The notes: generated from the sequence alone by a model not told the origin. A stretch of DNA of 64,000 nt from Anastatus disparis (GCA_017163975.1 JAFFSR010000034.1:1178001-1242000), one strand, 5' to 3'; counted from the first letter of the stretch, positions 32,674 to 46,063 are shown. Translations and numbers: made by a program.

Positions 32674-33703
32674 CACTGCAAGTCACTTTCAGGGTTTATC
32701 TTACCAGGAGAGGCCATGAGCTTCGGGTCACAGATCTTGACAAAACTTTGGGATATATTTTTAGGTACCAAAATATGAGTAAAGCCAGATCGGTACGGTC
32801 TAACGCTTCGAAAAACTGAAATTATAGACGTTTCCAGTCTTATTTGAAGAAAAATGTAAAAAAAAGCTCCTAATTGAAGTGTGAAAAATCCAGTCTAGAA
32901 ATGTCTTTAATTAATCAACAGGGACTAAAATTAAAGTACAAAAGGCAAGCTTTAATTTGCCGTTTTCAGAATTGAAAAATAATAATTAGAACTAGAGATA
33001 TGTTCGTTCAAAGTTAAGAAGCAAGAAAGTAGCAAAAATCACAAAATCACTGTCCTTTAGAATTTAGATGATTTTTGCTACTTTCTTGCTTCTTAACTTT
33101 GAACGAACATACCTCTAGTTCTAATTATTATTTTTTAATTCTGAAAACGGCAAATTAAAGCTTGCCTTTTGTACTTTAATTTTAGTCCCTGTTGATTAAT
33201 TAAAGACATTTCTAGACTGGATTATTCGCACTTCAATTAGGAGCTTTTTCTTTACATTTTTCTTCAAATGAGACTGGAAACGTCTATAATTTCAGTTTTT
33301 CGAAGCGTTAGACCGTACCGCTCTGGCTTTACTCATATTTTGGTACCTAAAAACATATCTCAAAGTTTCATCAAGATCTGTGACCCGAAACTCATAGCCT
33401 CTCCTGGTTAGTGTAAAAATAAAAATTCAGTAACCTGTAAAATGATTCACCTTATTTATTTTTGTAATCGTAATCATAAACGTCGAACAGCATCATATGT
33501 TATTTGGGTGCTTATGTTCAATAAATGAGAGAATCATTTCAAGTTACCGGGCTCTGACATCGCCTCTTTTTAGGGTGATGAATTAAAACCATCACAAGCT
33601 ACATCATTGAATCAGCCAATTTAATTGTGATCAACGTGATTAATCATACAATTATAGCATGATTAAGAATCAATGATCTTGTACATGAAAATGATTTACA
33701 GTG
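32674..33703. mobile_element. CACTG-ended foldback element, TA-flanked, 1.03 kb
   Basis: Termini CACTGCAAGTCACTTTCA and the complement of CACTGTAAATCATTTTCA, flanked by TA on both sides (32,672-32,673; 33,704-33,705). Inside is a long hairpin: arms 32,701-33,041 and 33,069-33,420 with a 27-nt loop and only scattered mismatches. No ORF of note. Confidence 0.75.
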
Positions 33704-33705
33704 TA

Positions 33706-34755
33706 GGGAAAAGTTTGGCATAAATTCTGACAAAAGCCTAGCCTTAATCAAATGAGATATATGAAAAAATTAAGTATAATTAGCGATTCTGTAATAATGA
33801 TTATAATCAAAAGTAATATGAATTAAAATATTATAATTATAACCATAACGAACAGTAATTAGCAGAAAGTATTAGATATTATAATAATATATGATTATTA
33901 TAGAGCATTATAAAAAAAAAAATTGCTAGCAATTTGTAGAAATATCTACAGATGATTTGTAGCTTATCTGCAAAAACGCCTGTAGAAATTTTCTTATTTC
34001 CCTAGTGAGTTTTAGGATACTTGTAGGTTTTCCATAAGGTTCATTGAGTATTTTCTTTATTATATTTCATATAATAAAAATAATCAAAAAAATTAAAGAA
34101 ATAAATTAAAATTAAAAAAATATTTCTGAGACAAGATTTGAACTTGGAACCTTTGGCTCTCTCGTCTTTTTCACTGCCATCTGAGCTAATGCTTTATTAG
34201 ACAAACGTGACAATGAGTATAACATCAATTTCTTTACTGATGTAGATATTAGTAGATATGAAATTATTATTTAATAATGAACAGAAAATAATAACACTAT
34301 ATTAACAGTCAATCATTAAAAATTTATATACATTTAAATTAGGTATAGGGCGCGCTTGCGCGCATAGATTTTCTAGTATACTGAAATTTTTGGGTTATAT
34401 ACTGGTTATATGTCAGGAGCAATAACAAGCAAATACAAGCGATTCGTAGCATCCTGTGTTAACTGGGCAAGCACTTGTCGCTCTTTCGAACATTCATAAT
34501 GTCGCTCTCTGATTGGCTGAGAAATCGTAACTTTAAAGTGCCGTAGTTTAAAAACGATAAGAGATAGAAAAAAATTCTGATAAAAACATTGTTCAGGATC
34601 GTATTCTCTATTACCCAGTAACAGGAAATACAGTGGTTTAGAATCACATGATTAAATTAAATTTTTTTTTTCAGATAAGTTTACATTAAATTTGAAGACG
34701 GATTGATTGAAATTTTAGAATGTAAAGACATTATAAAATACGTCGCAGATTCAAA
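33706..34755. other. No gene except a tRNA-like relic
   Basis: AT-rich, with short GC patches near 34,350 and 34,500. The tRNA-like sequence is listed separately. Nothing else recognised. Confidence 0.3.
34124..34196 (-). repeat. tRNA-derived relic
   Basis: On the minus strand TTAGCTCAGATGG is a very good A box and CCAAGTTCAAATCT a good B box at tRNA spacing. The acceptor and anticodon stems do not pair, so this is a SINE head or tRNA pseudogene. Confidence 0.5.
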
Positions 34756-37550
34756 ATGAATGAGCAAATAGGAAAGAAACATTATAAATTACCTCTATCC
34801 CAAACGTATAATCGAAAGCATGTTAGCAGATGGACACATAGGCGATGGCAGAAAGTATTATTATCACATATTAATTCTTTCAAATGTATACATATTTCTA
34901 TTTTATTTATTTTTCTTTAAATAAAACATGTTCTACAGTAATTATTTTCTAATTACACAGTGGCAAAATCTATAAAAAATTCTGAAACGTTGAATAACTG
35001 TGCCCCTAATCGAACAAATTTATCAAAAAATGTAAAATTAAACAGCTGCAATGAAGAACAATTTGTATAAATTGATGTTGAATCTCCTAAACCTGTAGAT
35101 ACTAATTTAATTGACGATAGTATATTAATGATTAATGAAGTAGAAATAAGCCCAAATATTGAAATGGATTCAGAACTTAGTAATAACAGTATCTGTAATG
35201 ATGAAGACATTGAAAAAAATAATTATGGTTCTGATTCTGATTCTGATTCTGATTCTGATTCTGATTACGGTGATGAAGAAAATGCAAATTTTGATTTGCA
35301 TTATTTAGATTTTTTCAACACAAACAAAAATGCTAACCTTTATGAAACCGATACTCGCGTTATGTTTTCTGCTTCAAAAATAACAGTTTCCGAAGTTATA
35401 TTAATTTTACAAAGTTTAATAATAAAATTTAATGTGACCAAAGAAATGCAAAATGCACTATTAGATTTAGTAAAAACATTAGCAGGACCAGAATTTTCTA
35501 CTTGGAATTATACTACATATTTAATGTCAAAAAAATTTTCCCCTCCAAAAGATAAATTACTAAAACATTATTATTGCGAAAAATGCTGTGTGTCATTACA
35601 CACATCTTATTTATCTGAGAAAATGTCTATATCAGTAGAATGTATTAAATGTAAAGAAAAATTTTCCATTTCTGCAACTTCTACTAACTATTTTATAACT
35701 ATTGATGTAAAATATCAATTAGAGTTATTACTTAATCGGCCCGACATTCAAACAAGTATGAAAAATTTTGCTAATCAAATGAAACATAATTACACTAACA
35801 AAAATTGTATTTCTGATATTCATGATAGTCAGCTTTATAAGAAAATTCAAAAAATGATACCTGGAGCATTAACATTTAACTTTAATACTGATGGGGCACA
35901 ACTATTCAACAGTGCAAAAAAAGCTTATGGCCACTGCAGTTATATCTAAACGAATTACCTCCAAATGTTCGATTTAAACACATAATTTTAGCCGGTTTAT
36001 GGCAAACTGAAAAAGAACCAGAACCAGAACTTCTTAATTTATTCACTCATACTTTGGTAAAAGAATGTGAGAACCTTAAATTGAATTGTGTACAAATAAT
36101 TGACTGTATTACAGGAAGAACTTATAGTAAAAAAGTTGTCCCATTACATTGTTGCGTGGATAGCGTTGCTAGACCAAAACTGCAAAATAGGGTACAATTT
36201 AATGGCTCCTATGGTTGCAGTTGGTGCTATCACCCCGGTAAATATGCTAGTGGTTCTATGAGGTATCCAATTGTAGAACACGATTACCCAATAAGGACAC
36301 ATCAGGAACACATAAAGGATATTGAAAAAACTATGGATATTAAAAAAAGGATTGAATGCAAAAAATATTATAGAGGTGTAAAGGGAAAATCAGTATGGCT
36401 GGAAATTGAACATTTTGATATAATTTGGAATTTGCCTCCTGATTACATGCATGGATTACTATTAGGAGTAACTAAACAACTACTTAATAAGTGGATTAAG
36501 TGCTATTTAACTAAAAATGATTTGAAAAATATTAAGATTAAAATGTCGAATATTAAACTTTGTCGCGATATAAGGAGATGCCTTCGATCTCTAGATTATG
36601 CGCATAAGTATAAAGCAACGGAATGGAAAACGTGGTTGCTGTTCGTTAGCTTACCAGTTCTACATGGCATACTCCCAGAAGAATTATTTCTTTCGTATTT
36701 GTATTTTGTTGAAAGTACTTACATTTTAATGAAAGATAACTTAACTATATTGGAGATTCAACAATGTAATAGTAATTTAATAAAATTTGCTGGAGAAAGT
36801 GAAATTTTATATGATATTAGTTTTATAACCTTTAATCTTCATGCAGTACAGCATTATAGTTTGTCAGTACAAATCTGTGGTCCTATATGGACAACTTCTG
36901 CTTTTCCTTTCGAAAATGGTATATATAATCTTTTAAGGCAAATAAATGCACTAAATGGATGTCTTAAGCAAATAAGTGAAAAGTGGTTAAAAAGTAGTAT
37001 ATTGAAAAATTCCCTTTTAAATAACAAGGAAGAGTCGGCTGCTATTAAATATTGTCGGTCCTTATTTATTGAAAGAGAATCTCTACAAAATGTTACGAAA
37101 ATTAGAAATACAACATTCATAGGAACTGCTAGTCAAAACTTAACAATACAGAATCTATTACGTAATCACTTAAAAAAACCATCAGCAAGTGTTAAAGTCT
37201 TCGACAGATGCATTCATAATAATATGTTCTTTCATAGTAAAAATTATAAGCGCTCATTGAAGACAAATGATTCTGTCATACAATTAAAATGTGGAAAAAT
37301 CATTGAAATTCTTTACTTAGTTATATCAGAAGATAACGGTTACATATGTGGGCATGAGTGGACTGTCAGTAATAACGAATTCAATGGAAGTAATAAAGCG
37401 CCCATAGTTAGACATATTTTAAAAGTTGTTCAAGTTATTCATACATTTATTGTGCTCGATATCAATATGATTAAATGTAAGGCCTCAGTAATTGATATCA
37501 AAGACGTAGTGTATATTTCGTTTCTTCCAAATGTCTTTGAAATACAGTAG
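34756..37550 (+). pseudogene. CACTA/Tnp2-type transposase, one stop and one frameshift
   Basis: DDE-type transposase of the EnSpm/CACTA superfamily. The main exon runs from a splice acceptor at 34,960 (TTACACAG). An in-frame TAA lies at 35,068-35,070, then a frame from 35,128 with an acidic Ser/Asp run (SDSDSDSDSD), a CxxC..CxxC finger (YYCEKC..ECIKCKEKF) and FNTDG with a likely catalytic Asp. The frame shifts at a seven-A run (35,916-35,922) and continues to 37,550 with CGW-like FNGSYGCSWCYHPG, LPPDYMHGLLLGVTK, NLHAVQHY and the FPFENGIYNLLR block that probably carries the catalytic Glu. A short upstream exon (34,756-34,854, then GTATT) is possible but its phase does not join cleanly. C-terminus looks complete. 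Not functional as read. Confidence 0.7.
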
Positions 37551-38920
37551 ATGACAAACAAACTTAGTCTGATCTGTAAATCATTTTATATTTATGTATA
37601 TATCTAACATCTTTACATATATTTGAAGTTCATATGATAATAATATTAAAGAAATATATTAATATCCAAGCGTTTGCCCTTCTGAATTCATATTATCTAA
37701 ATAAAATACCTTTGACACATTGATAATGAAGAGTAGTAACTTATTGGACCTATAAAATAAAACTAAATAATGAAAACAATATTTAAATTACGTAAGTTAT
37801 CAAAACATGCAATCTAATGTAATTATTATCAAACTTTAAGTGAAGAAATTCTATACATTTTTTTGTAACGATTATATTTGTATTTTACAAGTTTTATCTT
37901 AAAATTAAAAATAAAAGATCACTATAAAAATATTAATATATTTAAAATTTATTATTGAAGCAAAGTTTCTTAACGCGGGTTTTGGAGAGAAGATAATTGA
38001 GAAAACGCGCTTAACACAAAACCAGTGTACAATTATTATGAAAAATAATAAACCATAGCAAAAATAGTTTTATAAATTTGGGATAAGCCTATTGCAATGA
38101 TATATATGGGCCATTCTAAAAAAAAACTATTTTAAAGTGACTGCTTGTAGCTCCTTTGCTATTAGACTTAGAAACTTGCAATTCACCATAATTATAGCAA
38201 ATTTCATGTGAAATGTAAGAAAAAATTTTTGAATACGATTAAATTTATTCGTAAATATGAATAAGTTAAATTCATGTAACCTCCGAAGCATTTTTTAGAT
38301 GTGACAGACAACATTTTTATGTTTCATCAATGTTTTTGGCCATCAAAATAAATCATTAATAATAATCTAAACATACCATTTTAAAGGCCTTGTCTTAAGC
38401 TTTTATTATGTACTTTGATATAATTTAAAAATTGTTTTTAGTTGGTAAAAATTAACTTGAATGCGCGTGACGAAATTCTGCAATTTATTATTTAATTGCA
38501 ATGTTTTAATTTTTTTAATAACTAAAACTTCGTTATCAATTTTTTAATAAACGTCATTTGAAAGAAGAGAAAAAAACCTAAAAAAGCCCGTGTTTAGATT
38601 ATAAATTCAGCAAATTTACAGGTATTAAAAATTTTCACAATATATTATATTGGTATATGGTATTTTTTCAATTTAATTTAGCGCCACTTGGAATGTCAAT
38701 TTTTAATACATTTAATGTCAGTTAAGTAACAAAAAACACCAAACACAAAAAATTTTTTGAAATTTTTGGAAAAAATGTTAATTTTTTTAGAATGATCTAT
38801 ATGTGTTAAAAAATTCTAAAATACAAAAAAATTTTTAGTTAAGCAAATAAATACACACTAAAATTTTGTATAAATTTTTAAATATATGTAGAGAGTATTT
38901 ATAAAGTTATTTAATTTTAG
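37551..38920. other. No gene; possible transposon right end
   Basis: AT-rich. A TTAACGCG..CGCGCTTAA inverted pair (about 37,971-38,012) precedes CCAGTG followed by TA at 38,023-38,029, which could be the right CACTGG terminus of the CACTA element. I find no matching left end, so this is only a candidate. Confidence 0.25.
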
Positions 38921-38935
38921 GCTCAAAAAACAAGC

Positions 38936-41900
38936 ATGATGGAGGATAATGTTTCTAAAATATTAGGGGAAACTTCACTTTTATCTGGTAATTCTGAAAT
39001 TGATTCTCAAGAATGTGAACTAAACAAAAATTGCAAAGTAGAAAAGAAAACTTTGTTAGATGATAATAAATTCCCAGAAAATGAAAAAAAATGTAATACT
39101 TTTCAGGTACAGTTATTTTTATTTGCATCTTTATTGTAATTATCATCATATATATTTTCTATTGTAAAACCATTTAATTTTAGGTTGAGAATGCAAACAC
39201 AACTAAAGATACTCATTCAAAACTAGTAGACAAAAAATTAAAAAGAAGGATTAAAAAGCTTAAATCAAAGAATAAGTTAATTAATGACGATAATTCAGTG
39301 AAAGAGAAAAAGTGCAGTACTGTAAAGGTTGTTTTCATTGTTGCTATTATTATAAACTGCATCATCATCATTATATTATGATTGTTTCGTATATTTTATT
39401 GCAGGATGCAATTAAAAAAAGAAAGAAAATATCATCACCTGATGATAAATTAATTAATGAAACTAAACGTAGGAGATCTGATATCAGAGTAAAAAGCAAC
39501 GTACCTGTAACAATGAACGTATCAACGTTAAAGGTAAGTCAAACAAACTTTGATGATAAATAAATATTTTTTAATAACTTTTTCGTCTGCATTAATTTTG
39601 ATTAAGGGGATATAAAATACCGACATTATAGTTTTCCAAATTTTTGATTCTTAACACAAATTTTTTAAAAATATCTTTATATTATAACCTGCGATTATAA
39701 TTAATAAAAAATGTAACAAAAAGTAAAAATACGCGAAACTGCAATGTTGGTAACTATGTATGAATCATATACCCCTTTACATCACCTTAAATTTTGTAGA
39801 TGGTATATGGTACAAGCTAAAATATATTTTTACTTTATTTAGTCAACAAATAATAGCAAAAGTCAAAATGTAATTGAAACTCTACCAGAACCCATGCAAG
39901 AAGGTTCTAAAATTAACTTAAACGAAGCACAATCTATAAATAATAGTTCTACATCTCAAACGTCCTCTCTTTCTGAAACAAATAAGTTGACAAATAATAC
40001 AGCAAATTCAATAAATATTGTTAATTCAGGCGATAATGTATTTGAACAGAGTACGGTAACTGAGACGAATCCTGTTGAAGTTATTACAAATGAAATGGAA
40101 TCTAATTTACCATCTGGATCAAAGCAATTAGAAAAGGTTTATTATCTAATTATTATTTTTATTTTTCCGGTAGAAATGATACAGAGTAAACTCTCAATAA
40201 AATCGAATAGGATAACTTACTCAGTAAACAAACAGCAACAGTAGAATTTAACAATTAATGAACGTATTTTGAGTAAAATTTCAAACAGTAAACTTTTATA
40301 AAATAAACTATAGTTTTTTTAATACTTTTTTATAGTTTATATATATGTAAAAGTTGTTGACATGAACAATGTATTTCGTTTTAAATAAATGAGCAAATTT
40401 ACTCTTATTTGAGCAAATTATACCAGTAGTCATATGTTCTTATGAAATTAAATAAATTTAAAGTATATACTGGTTAGATATTACAAGCATCTTTCTACCA
40501 AGATTCAAATATATAAAGTTTGTCTTCCATTTTCCAAAAATTTTCAAACATATTTTTGCAATAATTCAAAATTTTTTGGATTAATGGATTCAAAATATTC
40601 GGAAAATTGCAGAAATATGTCTCTGGATTTTTAAAAGATGTAGAACAAACTTGATATAAGCCAATTATTGAAACCAGATTTGTGTGCAGCACGTACAAAG
40701 CTCACGAGATACGTTACTACTATTCTTGCGATAAATGAAACTTTTTATTTTGTAGACCTCTGGAATAAATGTGCATTAAAAAATTTTTTGATTTATAGTA
40801 AAGGGGGTATTGACATTATCTATTATTGTATTTTAGAACACCAAAAAAAAGACAAAGAAAAACAAAAAAATAAAGCAAGAAAATAATTTAGAATTGCAAG
40901 CATTAAAACAAAGATTAAGTGACTATAAGAAGATTTTAGGACAAAAAGATAAAAAAATTGAAGAATTAGAAAAACTTAATAAAAATATTCAAGAAAAAAT
41001 ATTGAACAAAATTGATGAGTACGGTAAGACTATATTAATGAAAATTTTATAAAACTTAATCTGTAAGTGTAACCCTGGTAGAAAATGAAACGCTTTTTTT
41101 ACCATTTTATGGCCATTGCTTTGAAATGAAGAGCTGAAAATGGGCATTTATTATGGCCATTATTGTAACCAATATGAAACGTTTTTTTTACCTATATACC
41201 ACTAAGATGTTACACGCATTTACGAAGATTAAAATGTGAATTTTAGAAACAGAAAAAAAATTCATAATCAAATCTCTATAACTATTTGTGTTTGAGACGA
41301 TTTATTTTTTCATTTTTTTGTATTAATTAAACATATTTTATAATTAAAACGCGAATGAAAAGATGTATTAGATTTATAGGTTAAAATATTTCTAGGTATT
41401 TAAAATGCCTATTTTATCGACAACATATTTCTAAATTCTGCAGATTCGGCAAAATTTGACTATTTATTAGCCAATATTGATATGACAAAATATTACTATC
41501 AATAATGCCCATAAATTGTATTATTCGCCATTTTTTATGTTCACATTTCTACCAGGGAAATCTTTACATTTAATTAAGATAAGAAGACAAATGTTTGTTT
41601 TTATTATAATTTATTTTTCGAAAATATACTTAATTAGTTATTAATTAAAAGTTAATTAAGAATATCATTAAATGTGATAATATAAATATTTTTCTCATAA
41701 ATAATGTTGTATTTAAAAAAGTTCCTTAACGGCAGGCCGGAGTAGAACCTGATACCGACCGAGTAACAATTGAGTTGTTTGTTATTTACTCAAGTATTAA
41801 TCGGTGTATCTGCAAATTGAAGGTTATGCGCAATAGATATTATTATTACAAATATTTATGCACAAGAAAAAAAAAATCTATCGCTTTGTTTTTGAGAAAA

Positions 41901-44900
41901 GTAAGGAACGCGAAAATATTATAAACATAATCTTTTACTTCGGCGTTCCTTACTTTTCTCAAAAACAAATCGGTAGATTTTTTTTTCTTGTGCATAAATA
42001 TTTGTAATAATAATATCTATTGCGCATAACCTTCAATTTGCAGATACACCGATTAATACTTGAGTAAATAACAAAAATGCCAATTAGACAAGGACAGCGA
42101 ATCCGGCCTGCTCTTAAAATATGAATTATTCAATGTAATTTAGATTAATACTATAATAATAAACTATTAACGTTTTTTTGAAAAATATATTAAATTATAC
42201 AAATAATTTTTTTTTCATTCTCGACGAATCTCGATTGATACGGCCCTTAGATAGCGAACTTCTTAAATATAAATATATGAACAATTATGATTATTCTTAT
42301 GATTTCAAGTTAATATAAATAAAAATATAAATTATTTTATCAAAAAATCAGAGATTGTACAGAGTAACGTATGATTTGCACTTTGCAGCTACCAGACAGA
42401 TCAATCCGTTTTCAATTCGTGGACTTGGAGACGTAGAGTTAGGATACAAAGATGTTGAAAACAATAAGGTAAACTAAATTTGTTATTAAATAATAAAACA
42501 AAATATATAAATACAAAATAACTTTTTATAATGAAAACTTTATACAATACATTTAAAAATTATGATTATCTACAGATACATTGTGGCAATGGTCAGTACA
42601 TGGCTTTAGACAGATATTTTGAAGCGGTGAATAAAGCTTCAGGTGCCAAAATGGAACACCATGAGTTCTCAAAATTTGTCAAAAATGTAGCTCAATCAAT
42701 AATAGGATTAGAGACACTCAAAAATTCAAGCGTAAAAGGGCGAAAATGCAATAGAAAGTCAGATGCTGTAGCGAGGCCTAAAATTGATCCTGTAAAATTA
42801 ACAATGGTTTATGGTAAGATAAATTCATGACTCCTTGCCCCCTCCACCCTTTGTGTTATAAAATTACATGTTTGACCGGTTACCTGGCAATGTATCATAT
42901 ATGATAAAAAAAAAAGTCGGGATTATTCTGGCGATGTATCATATATGATCAAATGAAATAATTTTCTTGTTTTCCAATCAATTTAAATGAAACTTGGTAC
43001 ACTTTAGTTTTTGGGGTCGCTGAATCTGAATCTGAGATCAGAATTGAAGAATTCAAAATGGCGGATCTAAAATGGTGGCTACTAGATACTTTTTTTGTGT
43101 TATATCGATGCTTTCTCATTGCTTCATTTTTGGTCTTTGCCATTTTGACCACTGAAAGTGAATAATGCCGTGCCAGATAACCGGTTAATTATAAAATGCG
43201 TGTTATTTCTTCTATAAATGGTCGTCTTAAAAAAAGTATAGTATGTATATAAGGATGTATCCAGAACTTTTCATTCTTGGGTTAAAAAACTAAATTTTTC
43301 TTTTTTAGTCACTTCTTCAAAACCTTTTCTATTTAGTAGACCGTTGAAAAAGATGTGATACACGCAATTTTACTCAATTCTTATATTTTTTTAATAAAAT
43401 GCATACCCTTGGAATTGATTTTTTCTCATTGCGATCATTCATATATAATCGTAAAAAAATTTTAAGAAGTTGCGTGGGTTAAAAATATATATATACGCAC
43501 TGGCTAAATGCACAATTTTGCACTTATATTTATTCTATGTCTTTATAAATAAAGTCTCAATGACTTTGTAGTATATCTCCATAAAAGATACATTTTTTTC
43601 AATAACTTCATATATTATAAGTGTAGGATATCTGCAAATTTATCATTAAATTTTCTAGGCATTCTAAGTGTTAAAACTTTTATATATATCCCCATATAAA
43701 TCCTTGATTATGTACAATAGTTACTTAAATCTAATTCGCTAATTTATTTTGTAAAATTTTGAATTAATTCCCACATAGCACGAAAGCTTTCTAGGAAGCT
43801 TCCCATGAAACTTTCACGTAATATTCCAGCGGAAGCTTCCATTAACCTTTCTGTAAGCTTACTGAATCTTTCATTAATATTGCATTGTAATATTTCATGT
43901 AATCTAAAAGTAAGCTAAACGTAAGCATGAATAAATGGCTAATGAAAGCTTACGTGAAATATTCCACAAAATCTTTTTAAAATCTTACAGTAACCTTTCA
44001 GCCAAGCTTCCATGAATGAATCCAGAAAAGTTACATGTAAGATAGTGAGAAAGATTACTGTAAGCTTCCCGAAAGATTCATCGGTTAGGTAATCGTGAAG
44101 GTTTACAGGAAGCTTACTGAAAAGATTCGTGTCATCTTTCATAGAATATTCTGCTAACGTTTAATACAATCTTTCATGAGAGATAACTGCAAGCTTTCCC
44201 GAAAGTTTCATTAGTAAGCTTTCGCCAGAAGCCTTCGGAAATTTTTCTAAAGAGATTAATAAAAGCTTTCACGTAATCTTTTACGGAACATAAAAAAAAC
44301 TTTCATAGAAAATTAATGTTAAAAACAAGTCGTATTATCTGTTCTTTTGTAATCAAAGGATTGATGTTTTTTTAAACTATTAATTTTGACAAACAAAAGA
44401 GAAAGCCGCATCCCGTGTTGAAAAAAGGAATATATTATTCGATGATAAAGAACTGATTTTATAAATAAATGTAAATCAATGAATATCAAAATGGGAACAT
44501 ATACGTTCTCCTAGGCACTATAGGTTAAACTAATTTCTGAAATTATATTATGAATTACATAAAAAAATATCATGTTAAACATTTTTCCATAATTTTAATT
44601 AGAATAGATGATTAATTAAATGTTTCCAGGAATTTTCGAATATTATCTTCGGGATGTTAAAAGATTTGATGAGGTACAAATACAGACTGAATTAAGACAT
44701 GTAGGCAGTTACATCGCTGGTAAAATCAGTGATCTTAATAAAAAACAGAAACCAATAATAAAAGATAACGAACCGAAAATTGATAAAAAAAATAATGCAG
44801 CTCAGCCAACTGAGTCACTCATAGATACTGATGAAACTGAGAAAGAAATTGATGATGATGAAATCGATGACAGCGATGAGAGCACTGAAAGCACCGAAAG

Positions 44901-44961
44901 TGAAGACGCAAGCAGTGATAATGAAGGGTCCGAGCTTGACGCTATAACTGATGCGGAATAG
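38936..44961 (+). CDS. BEN-domain protein, eight exons, 524 codons
   Basis: Exons: 38,936-39,106; 39,184-39,327; 39,405-39,533; 39,843-40,136; 40,837-41,023; 42,389-42,468; 42,576-42,813; 44,630-44,961. Every junction has GT and AG, and phases (0,0,0,0,1,0,1) join without a stop. A 5'-UTR exon is likely, since an acceptor TTTTAG sits at 38,920. Exons 1-4 encode a low-complexity, Lys/Ser/Asn-rich, probably disordered region; exon 5 a coiled coil; exons 7-8 the BEN domain: FSKFVKNVAQSIIGLETLKN, SSVKGRKCN, ARPKIDPVKLTMVYG, then FEYYLRD. An acidic Asp/Glu/Ser tail follows. BEN proteins bind DNA or chromatin and usually repress transcription. It lies 1.4 kb downstream of a transposase on the same strand, so it may be a host gene or an accessory gene of that transposon. 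TAG stop at 44,959-44,961. Confidence 0.72.
41073..41558. mobile_element. TIR element in BEN intron 5, CCCTGGTAGAAA ends
   Basis: CCCTGGTAGAAA at 41,073 and its reverse complement ending at 41,558 bound a 486-bp AT-rich segment. TIRs are short, no coding potential, no clear target duplication. Confidence 0.45.
41781..42072. repeat. Foldback in BEN intron 5, 130-bp arms
   Basis: Arms 41,781-41,911 and 41,943-42,072 are near-perfect reverse complements with a 31-nt loop. Weaker outer pairing around GGCAGGCCGG (41,731) and CCGGCCTGC (42,103) suggests the element spans ~41,730-42,112. Confidence 0.7.
43770..44330. repeat. Degenerate AAGCTT-word repeat with CCCACATAGCA end, in BEN intron 7
   Basis: Begins CCCACATAGCACGAAAGC and consists of diverged short phrases around GGAAGCTT, GAAAGCTT and TGTAAGCTT on both strands. 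The same terminal word in inverse orientation (TGCTATGTGGG) closes another repeat at 61,279-61,289. Confidence 0.55.
44345..44460. repeat. Half-copy of foldback family A in BEN intron 7
   Basis: GAGAAAGCCGCATCCCGT, followed by a diverged GGAATATATTATTCGATGAT and AAAGAACTGATTT, matches one arm of the foldback at 62,821-63,209. The other arm is absent. Confidence 0.5.
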
Positions 44962-45827
44962 AAATATTTAAAATTTGTTGTTATATATTTTAATTTATTA
45001 AAGTGTTCATTTATTAAATTACATAGGCCGAGAAAATTTGTTCAGAACGAGAGATCAGATCTTACGTACCTAAGGATTTTGATACTCATGACTAAGAAAA
45101 AATTGTGTTAAAAAAAATTATTAGTGCATTTTAAAGAGCAAAAGTAGCTCTTTTAGATGCCATAATTAGTTTTACCGAAGAAATTCACGGTATAATTGGA
45201 GAATAAAATGGCAAACTGTATTTTTGACACTTTTCATTAAGATATCTCAAAAACCTGCCGTACAGAAGCAATTTTGAGCTGTGCCTCGAATTCAGCGCGT
45301 CAAAACCCTTCTAATTTTCGTAAACTCTCATTTCTGGTTCTGAGATTGTTGCCTTGCGTTATTTATTTTAAATTATTACAATGTTAATTTTAAAATTATT
45401 AAACTATATAAAATTGAATATTGAATTTAATTATCAAATTATTATCTAGAAATTTATCTAAGAAAATTCAACTTATAAGTTTCCTGCAAATCAAGGTAAG
45501 TTTCCAGGATACAACCGTTTCATTGAAGTATTCTAAATTAATACTACAAACTAAATAAATATGAAAAAATTTAATTTTAAAGCTATTTCTATTAATTTTT
45601 AATTTTTAATAAAAAGTATGAAATAAAATAATTATATAACTTATTGACTAATGACTATATAATATGAAAATTCTTAAGGTTTTGTTTATATTTGATAAGC
45701 AAGTAATTTTCAGCGAGATCGTTATACTTTACGAGCTTGTAGCGTCATTTATTAATGAGACACAACATGAATCTCTTTGCTATCGTTTGCAAGCAGATTC
45801 GGCAAACCGTCGTTTTATGAAAGAGTT
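44962..45827. other. No gene; 3' flank of the BEN gene
   Basis: AT-rich. No ORF or repeat recognised. Confidence 0.3.
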
Positions 45828-46063
45828 GTACCAACGAAGATAGACGCTTATAGAAGCGTACTTCTGGGTTAAATTTTTCGTCCGATACGCTGGGTAACAC
45901 TTTAACATTGTTTGTATATCTATACATATGAAAAATTTGATATATATAGATATAAAAATACATGGGATCTAGTGGCGCCCTCAGTAGCTGGGTAACTCAT
46001 TTTTGGCAGAAATTTCCCATTTAAGAGTACGCTTCTATAAGCGTCTATATTCGTTGGTTGTAC
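45828..46063. mobile_element. MITE-like TIR element, 236 bp
   Basis: GTACCAACGAAGATAGACGC and its near reverse complement at 46,024-46,063 form ~38-bp TIRs; the palindromic core GACGCTTATAGAAGCGTAC is itself a short stem. No coding potential. Confidence 0.6.

Noticed and set aside
34391..40475. TATATACTGGTTA words at 34,391 and ~40,462 as ends of a transposon enclosing the transposase
   Set aside because: They are in direct, not inverted, orientation and the similarity fades after about 13 bases.
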